Shown: positions 8,662 through 16,746, numbered from the stretch's first letter. The stretch is 64,000 bases of DNA from Kitasatospora albolonga (GCA_002082585.1 CP020563.1:2474001-2538000); one strand, 5' to 3'. Numbers and translations are program-made. Notes: generated by a model from the sequence alone, not told the origin.

Positions 8662-8843
8662 GCCACGTTTCCTTATCGACATAACGCCGGTGGGGGAAGG
8701 TGTCACGGCAGGACCACGGGACGCAGTAGATTCGATCTTGAAAATCGGGGACTGGGGAAACGTGCGAAACCGAGGGGAAACGTGCAGGAGCGGCAGGCCC
8801 GTAAGGACCAGGGAGACGCGAACACCGAGGGGGGCTTAGCGTC

Positions 8844-10058
8844 ATGAGCCAGGACTCCGCCACCGCGACGGAGGCCGCACGCAAGCTGACCGGGCGGCGA
8901 CGCCGGGAAGTCGTTGCCGTGCTGCTCTTCAGCGGCGGCCCTATCTTCGAGAGCTCCATCCCGCTCTCCGTTTTCGGAATCGACCGGCAGGACGCGGGAG
9001 TTCCCCGCTACCGCCTGCTGGTCTGTGGTGGTGAGGACGGACCACTCCGCACCACCGGCGGGCTCGAACTGACCACGCCGTACGGCCTGGAGGCGATCAG
9101 CAGGGCAGGCACCGTGGTGGTGCCCGCCTGGCGGTCGATCACCTCGCCGCCGCCGGCCGAGGCACTGGACGCGCTGCGGCGCGCCCATGAGGAGGGTGCC
9201 CGCATCGTCGGCCTGTGCACGGGAGCCTTCGTGCTCGCGGCGGCGGGCCTGCTGGACGGCCGCCCCGCCACCACGCACTGGATGTACGCGCCGACGCTGG
9301 CCAAGCGCTATCCGTCGGTGCACGTCGATCCGCGCGAACTCTTCGTGGACGACGGCGATGTGCTCACCTCCGCCGGTACGGCCGCCGGCATCGATCTCTG
9401 CCTCCATATAGTCCGCACCGACCACGGCACCGAGGCGGCGGGCGCGCTCGCCCGCAGGCTCGTCGTACCGCCGCGGCGCAGTGGCGGACAGGAGCGCTAC
9501 CTGGACAGGTCTTTACCGGAAGAGATCGGCTCCGACCCGCTCGCCGAGGTCGTGGCCTGGGCGCTGGAGCATCTGCACGAGCAGTTCGACGTGGAGACGC
9601 TCGCGGCGCGCGCCTACATGAGCAGGCGGACCTTCGACCGCAGGTTCCGCTCGCTCACGGGGAGCGCACCGCTCCAGTGGCTGATCACCCAGCGGGTGCT
9701 TCAGGCACAGCGGCTGCTGGAGACCTCCGACTACTCGGTCGACGAGGTCGCCGGACGCTGCGGCTTCCGCTCACCGGTCGCGCTGCGCGGGCACTTCCGC
9801 CGCCAGCTCGGCTCCTCCCCCGCCGCGTACCGGGCCGCCTACCGGGCCCGCCGTCCGCAGGGGGTGGCGGAGAGCGCCGCGACGGTGCTGGAGACGGTCG
9901 TGCCCAGCCAGGGCTCGCCGTCCGGCCGCAGGGGTGCGCCGGTGCCCGCCGCGCCGGTCCCGGTGGCGGCGGGAGGCTCCGCGGAGCCGTTCCCGCCGGG
10001 TCCTGACGCGTACGTTCCGGGGCGCCCGGCCCTGCCGGGACAGCGGAGCGCCCCGTAG
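8844..10058 (+). CDS. adpA: Central developmental regulator AdpA (AraC/XylS family) with TTA codon
   Basis: AdpA switches on aerial mycelium formation, extracellular proteases and secondary metabolism in Streptomyces. The 404-residue protein has the expected two parts: an N-terminal ThiJ/PfpI/DJ-1-like dimerisation domain (about 18-205, with [15 protein letters not shown]) and a C-terminal AraC DNA-binding domain with two helix-turn-helix motifs (about 230-335, [19 protein letters not shown] and [20 protein letters not shown]). The linker carries a TTA leucine codon at 9513-9515 (codon 224), in the same inter-domain place as in known adpA genes, making translation depend on the bldA tRNA-Leu(UAA). 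The sequence is nearly identical to AdpA as I remember it from S. coelicolor. The C-terminal 70 residues are low-complexity Pro/Ala/Gly. orn follows after 10 bp, also the usual neighbour. Confidence 0.97.
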   Translation: MSQDSATATEAARKLTGRRRREVVAVLLFSGGPIFESSIPLSVFGIDRQDAGVPRYRLLVCGGEDGPLRTTGGLELTTPYGLEAISRAGTVVVPAWRSITSPPPAEALDALRRAHEEGARIVGLCTGAFVLAAAGLLDGRPATTHWMYAPTLAKRYPSVHVDPRELFVDDGDVLTSAGTAAGIDLCLHIVRTDHGTEAAGALARRLVVPPRRSGGQERYLDRSLPEEIGSDPLAEVVAWALEHLHEQFDVETLAARAYMSRRTFDRRFRSLTGSAPLQWLITQRVLQAQRLLETSDYSVDEVAGRCGFRSPVALRGHFRRQLGSSPAAYRAAYRARRPQGVAESAATVLETVVPSQGSPSGRRGAPVPAAPVPVAAGGSAEPFPPGPDAYVPGRPALPGQRSAP

Positions 10059-10068
10059 GGTGGGGCGT

Positions 10069-10674
10069 ATGAACGACCGCATGGTGTGGATCGACTGCGA
10101 GATGACCGGGCTCTCGTTGGCGGACGACGCACTCATCGAGGTGGCCGCCCTGGTCACCGACTCGGAGCTGAACGTGCTCGGCGAAGGGGTGGACATCGTG
10201 ATCCGCCCGCCGGACGCGGCCCTGGAGACCATGCCCGAGGTGGTGCGGCAGATGCACACCACCTCGGGTCTCCTCGACGAGCTGGCCGGGGGCACCACCC
10301 TGGCCGACGCCGAGGAGCAGGTCCTGGCGTACGTACGCGAGCACGTGAAGGAGCCGGGGAAGGCCCCGCTCTGCGGAAACTCGGTCTCCACCGACCGCGG
10401 CTTCCTGGCGCGGGACATGCGGGAGCTGGAGGGCTACCTCCACTACCGGATCGTGGACGTGTCCTCGGTCAAGGAGCTGGCCCGCCGCTGGTACCCGCGG
10501 GCGTATTTCAACAGCCCCGACAAGAGCGGCAACCACCGGGCGCTGGCGGACATCCGTGAATCCATCGCGGAGCTGCGCTACTACCGGGAAGCGGTCTTCG
10601 TCCCGCAGCCCGGCCCGGACTCGGAGCGTGCCAAGGAGATCGCGGCACGCCATGTGGTCCCGGCCACACCGTAG
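10069..10674 (+). CDS. orn: Oligoribonuclease
   Basis: Orn is a 3'-5' exoribonuclease that degrades 2- to 5-nt RNA ends, including pGpG from c-di-GMP breakdown. The 201-residue protein shows the DEDDh motifs: WIDCEMTGL near the N-terminus (Asp and Glu), an Asp in [10 protein letters not shown], and the final NHRALADI with the catalytic His and Asp. The start is the ATG at 10069, ten bases after the adpA stop. That spacing suggests partial read-through or shared transcription from adpA, as in other Streptomyces where loss of orn (ornA) slows development. A perfect hairpin follows the stop codon. Confidence 0.95.
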   Translation: MNDRMVWIDCEMTGLSLADDALIEVAALVTDSELNVLGEGVDIVIRPPDAALETMPEVVRQMHTTSGLLDELAGGTTLADAEEQVLAYVREHVKEPGKAPLCGNSVSTDRGFLARDMRELEGYLHYRIVDVSSVKELARRWYPRAYFNSPDKSGNHRALADIRESIAELRYYREAVFVPQPGPDSERAKEIAARHVVPATP

Positions 10675-10683
10675 AAACCTGCT

Positions 10684-10711
10684 GGTCACGGGCGTGCGAG
10701 CGCCCGTGACC
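10684..10711 (+). terminator. Hairpin terminator after orn
   Basis: Perfect 11-bp inverted repeat GGTCACGGGCG / CGCCCGTGACC with a 6-nt loop, beginning 10 bp after the orn stop and upstream of the tRNA-His promoter region. Confidence 0.7.
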
Positions 10712-10768
10712 CGGTCCCGGGAAACGGGGGCGCGAGCACCCTCCCGGACCCTGTACACTTTTTCTCGG

Positions 10769-10786
10769 CCGGTCGGAAACGACCGG
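10769..10786 (+). other. GNRA hairpin just upstream of tRNA-His
   Basis: CCGGTCG-GAAA-CGACCGG forms a perfect 7-bp stem closed by a GAAA tetraloop, ending 8 nt before the mature tRNA. A TACACT box at 10754-10759 could be the -10, which would place most of the hairpin in the 5' leader of the precursor. Confidence 0.45.
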
Positions 10787-10794
10787 ACGACATG

Positions 10795-10867
10795 GTGGGT
10801 ATAGCTCAGCTGGCAGAGCACCTGGTTGTGGTCCAGGATGTCGCGGGTTCAAGTCCCGTTACTCACC
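10795..10867 (+). tRNA. tRNA-His (GTG)
   Basis: A cloverleaf can be drawn: acceptor GTGGGTA pairs with TACTCAC (one G-T wobble). The D arm is TAGCTCAGCTGGCAGAGCA, the anticodon loop centres on GTG at 10828-10830 and the T arm contains GGGTTCAAGTCCC. The base before the acceptor (10794) is G and the discriminator is C, as required for the G-1:C73 identity pair of tRNA-His. CCA is not encoded. Confidence 0.97.
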
Positions 10868-10874
10868 CTGAGGG

Positions 10875-10904
10875 AAGGGCCCCGGTCTGCGGACCGGGGC
10901 CCTT
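10875..10904. terminator. Strong hairpin terminator after tRNA-His
   Basis: Perfect 13-bp inverted repeat AAGGGCCCCGGTC / GACCGGGGCCCTT with a TGCG loop, 7 bp after the tRNA. The convergent LPMO gene ends at 10945, so the hairpin probably stops both transcripts. Confidence 0.85.
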
Positions 10905-10944
10905 CTTCATGCCCTGGTGGCTCCTCCTGCCCTGGTGGCGGGGC

Positions 10945-11535
10945 TCAGAACGTGACGTCGGAGCAGGCGTAGAAGGCGTTGCCCGTGTTCGAGATGGTCC
11001 AGACGCCGAGGATCAGGTGCTTGCCGGACTTCTGCGGCAGGACACCCGCGTGGCTGACGGTCGAATCCGGGAGCCGCCCGCCGAACGGCACGGTGAGGAA
11101 GGGCTGCGGCTCCAGGTCGCCGCGCGCGAGCGGCTTCCTCGGGTCGTAGCCGTCCTTGGTGACGTAGTACCGGAAGTCGGTCGTGGCGTGCCGTACGGTG
11201 ATCCGCCACCGGAATGTGTGGCTCTGCCCGGCCCGCACGGCGGAGGCGGGCCAGGCACCGCCACGCGGGTCGTCCAGCTCGGCGAACCGCTGGTTGCCTC
11301 CGGAGCAGATCAGCCCGTCACGGGGCCCTCCGGCCGGGAACCCCTTGGGCCCTTCGACGCTCTGCGGCTCCCACTGGATCTGCCCGCAGTTGCGGACGGT
11401 CCCGTTGCCGCAGAGCTGCTGCCGGCTGACGGGCGAATCGGCGTAACCGTGCCCCTGCGCGCTGCCGGAGGTGGCCAGCAGGGAGACCCCGGCGACGCCG
11501 AGGCCGAGGAGTAAGGCGGTGATCTTTCTGCGCAT
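10945..11535 (-). CDS. Secreted AA10 lytic polysaccharide monooxygenase, TTA-containing
   Basis: The 196-residue protein is an AA10 (CBP21/CHB-type) copper monooxygenase that oxidatively cleaves chitin or cellulose surfaces. The signal peptide ends in SAQG, so the mature protein starts with His29 (HGYADSPVSRQ). This N-terminal His and the His in RHATTDFRYY form the copper histidine brace. NAFYACSDVTF at the end is the conserved AA10 terminus. It has no extra binding module. Codon 8 is TTA (11512-11514), so translation should need the bldA tRNA; the second LPMO gene in this window has no TTA. The promoter carries a DasR-type palindrome, tying expression to N-acetylglucosamine. GGAG precedes the ATG. 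Confidence 0.93.
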   Translation of the reverse strand: MRRKITALLLGLGVAGVSLLATSGSAQGHGYADSPVSRQQLCGNGTVRNCGQIQWEPQSVEGPKGFPAGGPRDGLICSGGNQRFAELDDPRGGAWPASAVRAGQSHTFRWRITVRHATTDFRYYVTKDGYDPRKPLARGDLEPQPFLTVPFGGRLPDSTVSHAGVLPQKSGKHLILGVWTISNTGNAFYACSDVTF

Positions 11536-11651
11536 GTGGTGCTCCTGGGGTGAGGGGGGTGGAGCTTGCGGTCAGATGGATCGGGTGGGGCAGGTGGATC
11601 GGATGGTTCGGGTGGTGCGGGTGGCTGGACCGGGCGGCGGCTCACCGCTCC

Positions 11652-11663
11652 TGGTCTAGACCA
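11652..11663. promoter_or_regulatory. DasR-responsive element of the first LPMO gene
   Basis: TGGTCTAGACCA is the core of the dre consensus bound by the GntR-family repressor DasR, which is released by glucosamine-6-phosphate. It starts 7 nt downstream of the proposed -10, so bound DasR would cover the transcription start. Confidence 0.8.
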
Positions 11664-11669
11664 AGGCGG

Positions 11670-11698
11670 AGATTAGTACTCCATCATGGTCATGTCCA
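11670..11698 (-). promoter_or_regulatory. Promoter of the first LPMO gene
   Basis: On the minus strand TGGACA (11693-11698) and TAATCT (11670-11675) are separated by exactly 17 bp. The same hexamers, spacer length and distance to the dre occur at the second LPMO gene (53008-53036). That agreement is the main support. Confidence 0.65.
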
Positions 11699-11760
11699 TA
11701 CCAATGGGAGGGGGAACGGCACGCTTCCGACCCTCGGGGCCACACGATGTGCAGAACGCG

Positions 11761-11796
11761 TAGGTCGGCCCCGGTCCGAAGACCGGGGCCGACCTA
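11761..11796. terminator. Hairpin terminator of the TerD-nuclease gene
   Basis: Perfect 16-bp inverted repeat TAGGTCGGCCCCGGTC / GACCGGGGCCGACCTA with a CGAA loop, 21 bp beyond the stop of the TerD fusion gene (11818). Confidence 0.85.
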
Positions 11797-11817
11797 CTCG
11801 TTGCCTGTGGCCCGCCG

Positions 11818-13902
11818 TCAGCCGACCGGCTCCTCACTGCGGGAGCGGCGGGGCGCGGGCGCCTGCACCTGGGCGACAACCTGGGCGTGGAAGCGGTCCA
11901 CCGCCTGGTCGACGCTGCGAATGAAGCCGGTCTCGGCGCTTCCGCGGCCATTGCCCATGCCCTTGAACAGGGAGAGGCGGAAGCCGGTGATCTGCGCCCC
12001 GTCCTTCGGCACGATGTCAGCGGGCTCCGGGCGCAGGCGCTCCAGTGTGCCGCGCGGGCCGGGACTCTGGCCGTCGACGAGCGTTTCGATGTGCAGATCG
12101 GCAGGGGCCTCGGCGAGCCGCCGGATCAGCCGCTTGACCCGGCTGAGGGGGTAGCCCGGTTCGGCGGCGGGGATCTCGATCGACGTACGGAGCTTGGCGG
12201 TGCGCAGGTCGGCGGTGATGGCCAGGACTCCCGGCGTGCCCTCGATCCGGATCTCCGCGTTCAGCCGCCCCTGCTCGCAGAGGTGGTCGGCCAACTCGGT
12301 GCGGCGGACGCGCGGGTCGGAGCCGCGCCGAGTGCGCTGGACCGGCAGCACCTTCTGTCCCAGCTCGCCGCCCAGCCGCAGGCAGACCTGCCGGACCAGG
12401 CGTTCCCAGTTCTCGATGACCTCCAGGGCCCGGGCGTCTCCCTGGCACAGGGTCTCGTCGTCGATCCCCCGGCGCACCGGGACCCAGGCCGCCCCCATGT
12501 TCTGGAAGCCGTGACAGCCGGAGTTCTCGTGCTGAAGGTAGGCGAGAAGCTCCTGGAGCAGCCAGGCATGCGCGGCGTTGCCCACCCCCTCGTGGCGGAT
12601 CAGCATCTGCGCCTGGTGCACGACCTCCGCCCAGGACAGGTGCCACAGGGCCACTTTGTGCTTGCGCCGGCCGTCGATCCGTACGTCGACGAGCGGGCTG
12701 CCTTCGAGCGCGACGTCGTTGGACAGGGTGATCACGGCCTCGTAGCCCCGGCGGGCGGCGATGTCCATGTACGCCTGCACCTGGTCGGGCTTCAGCGCGT
12801 TGCCGTTGGTCTTCGTCTCGACGAGGGCGGTCCACAGCTTGCCCGCCCGCTCGACCCGGACGACTCCGTCCGGGCGCCGGGGCGATTCCCCGTGCGGCAA
12901 GGTCACCTCGGTGAACGTTTCCATACGGCCGGCCGGCGCGCCGAATCCGGCGGTGAGACGGCGGCCGAACTCCGGCACCTGGGCCATCACGGACAGGACG
13001 ACGGAGGTGGCCCGCGTCTCGCGCTCCCGGTCGCTCTTGAGCGCCGACACGGGGAACAGCCGGGCCGACCGCCACGATTCGTTGTCGGCGAGGCTCTTCC
13101 TGGTCGTACGGGGAAGGGTCACCTTCTTCTTCGCCGTACGCGGACGGCGTGCGGGTTTGGGCGCAGCTGACTGCTCCGGGGCCGGGGGCACGGGCCCGGG
13201 GGTGTCGTCCACGCGGGGGCCGGTGGCCTGGGCGGGGACCCGCGATACGGGGGACTCCTCCACCGGCTCCTCCGGCCGCGGCGGCTCGGGCGCGGGCCGG
13301 TCGGGCTGCGGCCGCCCGTCCTCGGCAAGGTCCGCCGGCTCCGGGGCGTCCTCCTCCGTGTCGTCGATGTCGACGCCGTAGTCGGTCGCCAGCCCGGCGA
13401 GCCCCGATGCGTAACCCTGGCCCACGGCCCGGAACTTCCACTCCCCCGAGCGCCGGTACAGCTCGCCGAAGATCACCGCGCTGACCTCGTCCGCCCCGTC
13501 GACGGCGAACCGGACCAGGCCGTCGCCCGTACTGTCCGCGAGAGTCAGGCGGAGGTCGTCCAGCTCGCCGAAGCGCGATCCGCCGTAGCGGCTGGCAGCA
13601 ACGACCACCTTGTCGATCTCCTGCGGCACGGCATCCAGATCGAAGCTGATCCGGTCCTCGCTGCCGTCGGCCGTCGGGGTCTTGCCGAGCAGCTGCACGC
13701 TCCCGTTGCCCGCCACGGGGTTGTTGTAGAAGCAGAAGTCGCCGTCGCTGCGGACCTTGCCGTCACCGTCGAGCAGGAGGACGGAGACGTCCGCGTCGCC
13801 CTCGCCCGTAGCGCTGCTCCAGCCCAGGCCCACCACCACCGAGCCGACGTTGTCGCTCAGCGCCGTGAGACCGACGTTGGCGCCCTTGACCATCTCGTGC
13901 AC
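11818..13902 (-). CDS. TerD-domain protein fused to a PD-(D/E)XK nuclease-like domain
   Basis: The 694-residue protein has three parts. Residues 1-185 are a TerD domain (MVKGANVGL, then VGLGWSS, DADVSVLLLDGDGKV, DFCFYNNP and FRAVGQGYASGLAGLATDYGV); such domains bind calcium and act in tellurite, phage and stress responses. Residues 186-275 are a Pro/Glu-rich linker ending in a basic patch. Residues 275-430 look like a restriction-endonuclease fold: PDGVVRV (Asp345), WTALVETKT (Glu362, Lys364) and QVQAYMDIA (Gln374/376) fit PD-x(n)-(D/E)XK plus a Gln motif. The last 260 residues are unrecognised. I chose the GTG at 13902, 4 nt after GGGGGG; the ATG at 13893 is an alternative. No other ter genes are adjacent, so partners are unknown. 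Nuclease activity is an inference. Confidence 0.8.
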   Translation of the reverse strand: MHEMVKGANVGLTALSDNVGSVVVGLGWSSATGEGDADVSVLLLDGDGKVRSDGDFCFYNNPVAGNGSVQLLGKTPTADGSEDRISFDLDAVPQEIDKVVVAASRYGGSRFGELDDLRLTLADSTGDGLVRFAVDGADEVSAVIFGELYRRSGEWKFRAVGQGYASGLAGLATDYGVDIDDTEEDAPEPADLAEDGRPQPDRPAPEPPRPEEPVEESPVSRVPAQATGPRVDDTPGPVPPAPEQSAAPKPARRPRTAKKKVTLPRTTRKSLADNESWRSARLFPVSALKSDRERETRATSVVLSVMAQVPEFGRRLTAGFGAPAGRMETFTEVTLPHGESPRRPDGVVRVERAGKLWTALVETKTNGNALKPDQVQAYMDIAARRGYEAVITLSNDVALEGSPLVDVRIDGRRKHKVALWHLSWAEVVHQAQMLIRHEGVGNAAHAWLLQELLAYLQHENSGCHGFQNMGAAWVPVRRGIDDETLCQGDARALEVIENWERLVRQVCLRLGGELGQKVLPVQRTRRGSDPRVRRTELADHLCEQGRLNAEIRIEGTPGVLAITADLRTAKLRTSIEIPAAEPGYPLSRVKRLIRRLAEAPADLHIETLVDGQSPGPRGTLERLRPEPADIVPKDGAQITGFRLSLFKGMGNGRGSAETGFIRSVDQAVDRFHAQVVAQVQAPAPRRSRSEEPVG

Positions 13903-14030
13903 GAGGCCCCCCAGATGCACCGCCGCACGGAACGCACCCGGGCAGCTCGCTGCGTGACGTGTGTGGTGCGTCACACAATCGCCGTACCTCGCGAACAGTA
14001 GTCGCCAGAGCACGGGCGCGTGAAGAACTC

Positions 14031-14063
14031 GTGAAATCCGGAGGCTCGGCCCCCGGATTTCAC
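14031..14063. terminator. Terminator overlapping the cebR stop codon
   Basis: Perfect 11-bp inverted repeat GTGAAATCCGG / CCGGATTTCAC with an 11-nt loop. The cebR stop codon (14060-14062) lies inside the upstream arm, so translation ends within the terminator stem. Confidence 0.6.
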
Positions 14064-15094
14064 GACGACTCCCGCACCACCAGCTCCGTAGGCAGCACCA
14101 CCGTCGGCCGCTCCTCCCCCGCGCGCCCCGCGATCTCCTCCAGGAGGAGCTGGGTCATGCGGCGGCCCATCTCCTCGATGGGCTGGCGGACGCTGGTGAG
14201 GGGTGGGTGCATGTGGCGGGCGACCACCGAGTCGTCGAAGCCGATCAGGGCCACGTCCTCGGGGATGCGGCGGTCCGCCTCGCGGAGGACCTGGCGGGCG
14301 CCCGCCGCCATGACGTCGGAGGCCGCGAAGACCGCGTCCAGGTCGGGGCGGCGGGAGAGGAGTTCGCGCATCGCCCGGGCGCCGCCCTCCTCGGTGAAGT
14401 CGGCGGGGGCGATGAGGCGTTCGTCCGGGGGCAGGCCCGCGGCGGCGAGGGCGGCGCGGTAGCCGTCCAGGCGGCGCTGGGCACCGTAGACCTCCAGGCG
14501 GCCGGTGATCGTGGCGACCTGGCGGCGGCCCCTGGAGATCAGGTGGTCCACGGCGGCCCGCGCGCCCCCGAAGTTGTCCGAGTCGACCGAGGCCAGCGGT
14601 TCGGCCGCGTGCCGGGCGCCGCTGATCACACAGGGCATGCCGAGCTGTTCCAGCAGCTCCGGCAGCGGGTCGTCCGCGTGGACCGCGACCAGGAGGACCC
14701 CGTCGACCCGGTGCGCGGTCAGGTACTGGGCCAGCCTGCGGCGCTCCCGGTCGTTGCCCGCGAGGGTGAGGAGGAGCTGCATGTCGGTGTCGGCGAGCGC
14801 CGCGCCCACGCCCCGTACTATCGCGGAGAAGTACGGCTCCGCGAAGAAACGGGTCTCCGGCTCCGGCACCACGAGCGCGATGGCGTCGGTGCGGTTGCCC
14901 GCGAGGGCGCGGGCGGCGCGGTTGGGGACGTAGCCCAGTTCGGCAACGGCCGCCTCGACCGCCTCGCGGGTTGCTTCGCTGACCCGGGGCGAGCCGTTGA
15001 TGACGCGGGAGGCGGTGCCCCGGCCGACTCCGGCGCGGGCCGCGACCTCTTCGAGCGTGGGCCGCCCGCCGTTCCGTACTCGCGCTGCCGCCAT
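14060..15094 (-). CDS. cebR: Cellobiose/cellotriose repressor CebR (LacI family)
   Basis: CebR represses the ceb uptake genes and bglC and is released by cellobiose or cellotriose, signals of cellulose breakdown. The 344-residue protein has an N-terminal LacI helix-turn-helix (PTLEEVAARAGVGRGTASRVINGSPRVSEATR, about residues 11-43) with the hinge RAARALAGNRT, followed by a periplasmic-binding-protein-like effector domain. The ATG at 15094 was chosen because GGGGAGG is 6 nt upstream; a TTG eight codons earlier lacks such a site. Its own promoter contains a CebR palindrome at 15187, so autoregulation is likely. Adjacent bglC, cebG, cebF and cebE are the classical target set and order. Confidence 0.93.
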   Translation of the reverse strand: MAAARVRNGGRPTLEEVAARAGVGRGTASRVINGSPRVSEATREAVEAAVAELGYVPNRAARALAGNRTDAIALVVPEPETRFFAEPYFSAIVRGVGAALADTDMQLLLTLAGNDRERRRLAQYLTAHRVDGVLLVAVHADDPLPELLEQLGMPCVISGARHAAEPLASVDSDNFGGARAAVDHLISRGRRQVATITGRLEVYGAQRRLDGYRAALAAAGLPPDERLIAPADFTEEGGARAMRELLSRRPDLDAVFAASDVMAAGARQVLREADRRIPEDVALIGFDDSVVARHMHPPLTSVRQPIEEMGRRMTQLLLEEIAGRAGEERPTVVLPTELVVRESS

Positions 15095-15186
15095 GGCTGC
15101 CTCCCCGTTCCCGGTCAATTTCTCACAGCCGTACAGTCAATCCAAGTCCTGGATCGATCACCCCGACGAGCGTACGGACAGTGTAT

Positions 15187-15200
15187 TGGGAGCGCTCCCA
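15187..15200. promoter_or_regulatory. CebR operator upstream of cebR
   Basis: TGGGAGCGCTCCCA, the known CebR-box palindrome, lies 92 bp upstream of the cebR start. It points to negative autoregulation. Confidence 0.9.
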
Positions 15201-15224
15201 GCAGCAGATGAAGGCAGCGGATGA

Positions 15225-15264
15225 AGCTGCGGGCCCCGGTATGCCGCTACCGGGGCCCGCAGCT
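15225..15264. terminator. Hairpin terminator after bglC
   Basis: Perfect 16-bp inverted repeat AGCTGCGGGCCCCGGT / ACCGGGGCCCGCAGCT with an 8-nt loop, 9 bp beyond the bglC stop. It separates bglC transcription from cebR. Confidence 0.85.
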
Positions 15265-15273
15265 CTCACCACG

Positions 15274-16731
15274 TCACGCCTCCGGCGGCAGGCCGTGCCG
15301 TGCGATCACCTCGCTGTACCAGTACGCGCTGGCCTTGGGCGTACGGCGCTGGGTCGCGTAGTCCACGTGGACCGCGCCGAACCGCTTCGCATAGCCGTAC
15401 CCCCACTCGAAGTTGTCCATCAGCGACCAGAGGAAGTACCCGCGTACGTCCGCTCCGTCCGCCACCGCCCGCTGTACGGCGGCCAGATGGCCGTGCAGGT
15501 ACGCGATCCGCTCCGGGTCGTGCACCTGGCCGTCCGCGTCCGGGACGTCCTCGAAGGCCGCCCCGTTCTCGGTGACCATCAGCGGCAGGCCCGGGTTCTC
15601 GCGGGAGACGTCCATGAGGAGGGCGTACAGGCCGTTCGGGTCGACCGACCAGTTCATCGCCGTACGCGGCTTGCCCTCGGCGAGATGGAAGGCGACGTGC
15701 TCCGAGCCGGGCCACGGGGAGTGGTCGCTGCTGCCGTGGCCGTCGTTGCGGGTGTCCCCGGCGCCGTCGGCGGGCGTGGAGACGATCGTGGGCGTGTAGT
15801 AGTTGACGCCCAGGACGTCGATCGGGTGCGCGATCGACGCCAGGTCGCCCTCGTGGACCAGCGCGGACCAGTTCACCAGGCGGTCCGAGTCGGCCAGGAG
15901 GTCTTCCGGGTACGCGCCCTTCAGCATCGGACCCGTGAAGATCCGGTTGCCCACCGCGTCGATCCGGCGCGCCGCGTCCGCGTCCGCCGCACCGCCGGTC
16001 AGCGGGCGCACCTGGTGGAGGTTGAGGGTGACCGAAGTCCGCGCGGCGGCGGGGAGGTTGGCACGCAGCGCCTCGGTCGCCCGGCCGTGGGCCAGGTTGA
16101 GGTGGTGGGCGGCCCGCAGCGCGGCGGCCGGTTCGGTGCGGCCGGGGGCGTGGACCCCGGAGCCGTAACCGAGGAAGGCCGAGCACCAGGGCTCGTTCAG
16201 CGTGGTCCACATCCCGACCCGGTCGCCGAGCGCGCGGGCCATGATGGCCGCGTAGTCCGCGAACCGTTCCGCCGTCGCGCGCTCCGGCCAGCCGCCCGCG
16301 TCCTCCAACTCCTGGGGCAGGTCCCAGTGGTAGAGCGTGGCGACGGGCTCGATGCCCGCCGCCAGGAGCTCATCGACGAGCGAGCGGTAGAAGTCCAGGC
16401 CGCGTTCGACGGCGGGGCCCCGGCCGGTGGGCTGGACGCGGGACCAGGAGACGGAGAAGCGGTACGCCTTGAGGCCGAGCCGCTTCATCAGGGCCACGTC
16501 GTCCCGGTAGCGGTGGAAGTGGTCGGCGGCCACGTCTCCGGTGTCGCCGTTCAGGACCTTGCCGGGGGTGTGGCTGAACGTGTCCCAGATGGAGGGCGTG
16601 CGGCCGTTCTCGGTCGCCGCCCCTTCCACCTGGTACGCGGCCGTCGCGGCGCCCCAGATGAAGCCCGTCGGGAAGGGGGCGGGGGCCGGGGCCGCCTGCT
16701 GCGGGGCTGTGTCGGGTCGTACTGCTGTCAT
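15274..16731 (-). CDS. bglC: Cytoplasmic beta-glucosidase BglC (GH1)
   Basis: A 485-residue family 1 glycoside hydrolase that splits imported cellobiose and cellotriose to glucose. The start of the barrel is [19 protein letters not shown] (about 20-38). The acid/base Glu is in the TLNEPW motif (near residue 180) and the nucleophile is in VTENGAAF (near residue 385), both intact. [18 protein letters not shown] at the end is the GH1 signature. No signal peptide is present, fitting intracellular action after CebEFG uptake. The ATG at 16731 is separated by one base from a CebR box, so the only Shine-Dalgarno-like bases (GGGAG) lie inside the operator. In S. scabies, BglC also destroys the inducer and so modulates virulence; here the same feedback is likely. 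Confidence 0.95.
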   Translation of the reverse strand: MTAVRPDTAPQQAAPAPAPFPTGFIWGAATAAYQVEGAATENGRTPSIWDTFSHTPGKVLNGDTGDVAADHFHRYRDDVALMKRLGLKAYRFSVSWSRVQPTGRGPAVERGLDFYRSLVDELLAAGIEPVATLYHWDLPQELEDAGGWPERATAERFADYAAIMARALGDRVGMWTTLNEPWCSAFLGYGSGVHAPGRTEPAAALRAAHHLNLAHGRATEALRANLPAAARTSVTLNLHQVRPLTGGAADADAARRIDAVGNRIFTGPMLKGAYPEDLLADSDRLVNWSALVHEGDLASIAHPIDVLGVNYYTPTIVSTPADGAGDTRNDGHGSSDHSPWPGSEHVAFHLAEGKPRTAMNWSVDPNGLYALLMDVSRENPGLPLMVTENGAAFEDVPDADGQVHDPERIAYLHGHLAAVQRAVADGADVRGYFLWSLMDNFEWGYGYAKRFGAVHVDYATQRRTPKASAYWYSEVIARHGLPPEA

Positions 16732-16732
16732 G

Positions 16733-16746
16733 TGGGAGCGCTCCCA
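16733..16746. promoter_or_regulatory. CebR operator abutting the bglC start codon
   Basis: TGGGAGCGCTCCCA lies one base upstream of the bglC ATG and within the cebG-bglC gap. Bound CebR there would act as a roadblock to read-through from cebEFG or to a local promoter. Confidence 0.9.

Larger units (their letters stand above)
7814..8843. other. 1.03-kb intergenic region upstream of adpA
   Basis: I see no convincing gene here; open frames on both strands lack starts with ribosome sites and have no family resemblance. Long untranslated leaders are typical of adpA in Streptomyces. The part nearest adpA (8600-8780) is less GC-biased and contains repeated CGCTTC motifs, and a perfect AdpA-consensus site lies at 8381. 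The start codon at 8844 has GAGGGGGG about 12 nt upstream. Confidence 0.6.

Noticed and set aside
7181..8839. 552-codon plus-strand frame across the universal stress gene and adpA leader
   Set aside because: It is antisense to the real stress gene and its remaining part is Arg/Pro/Gly-rich without family resemblance; the region is better explained as the adpA leader.
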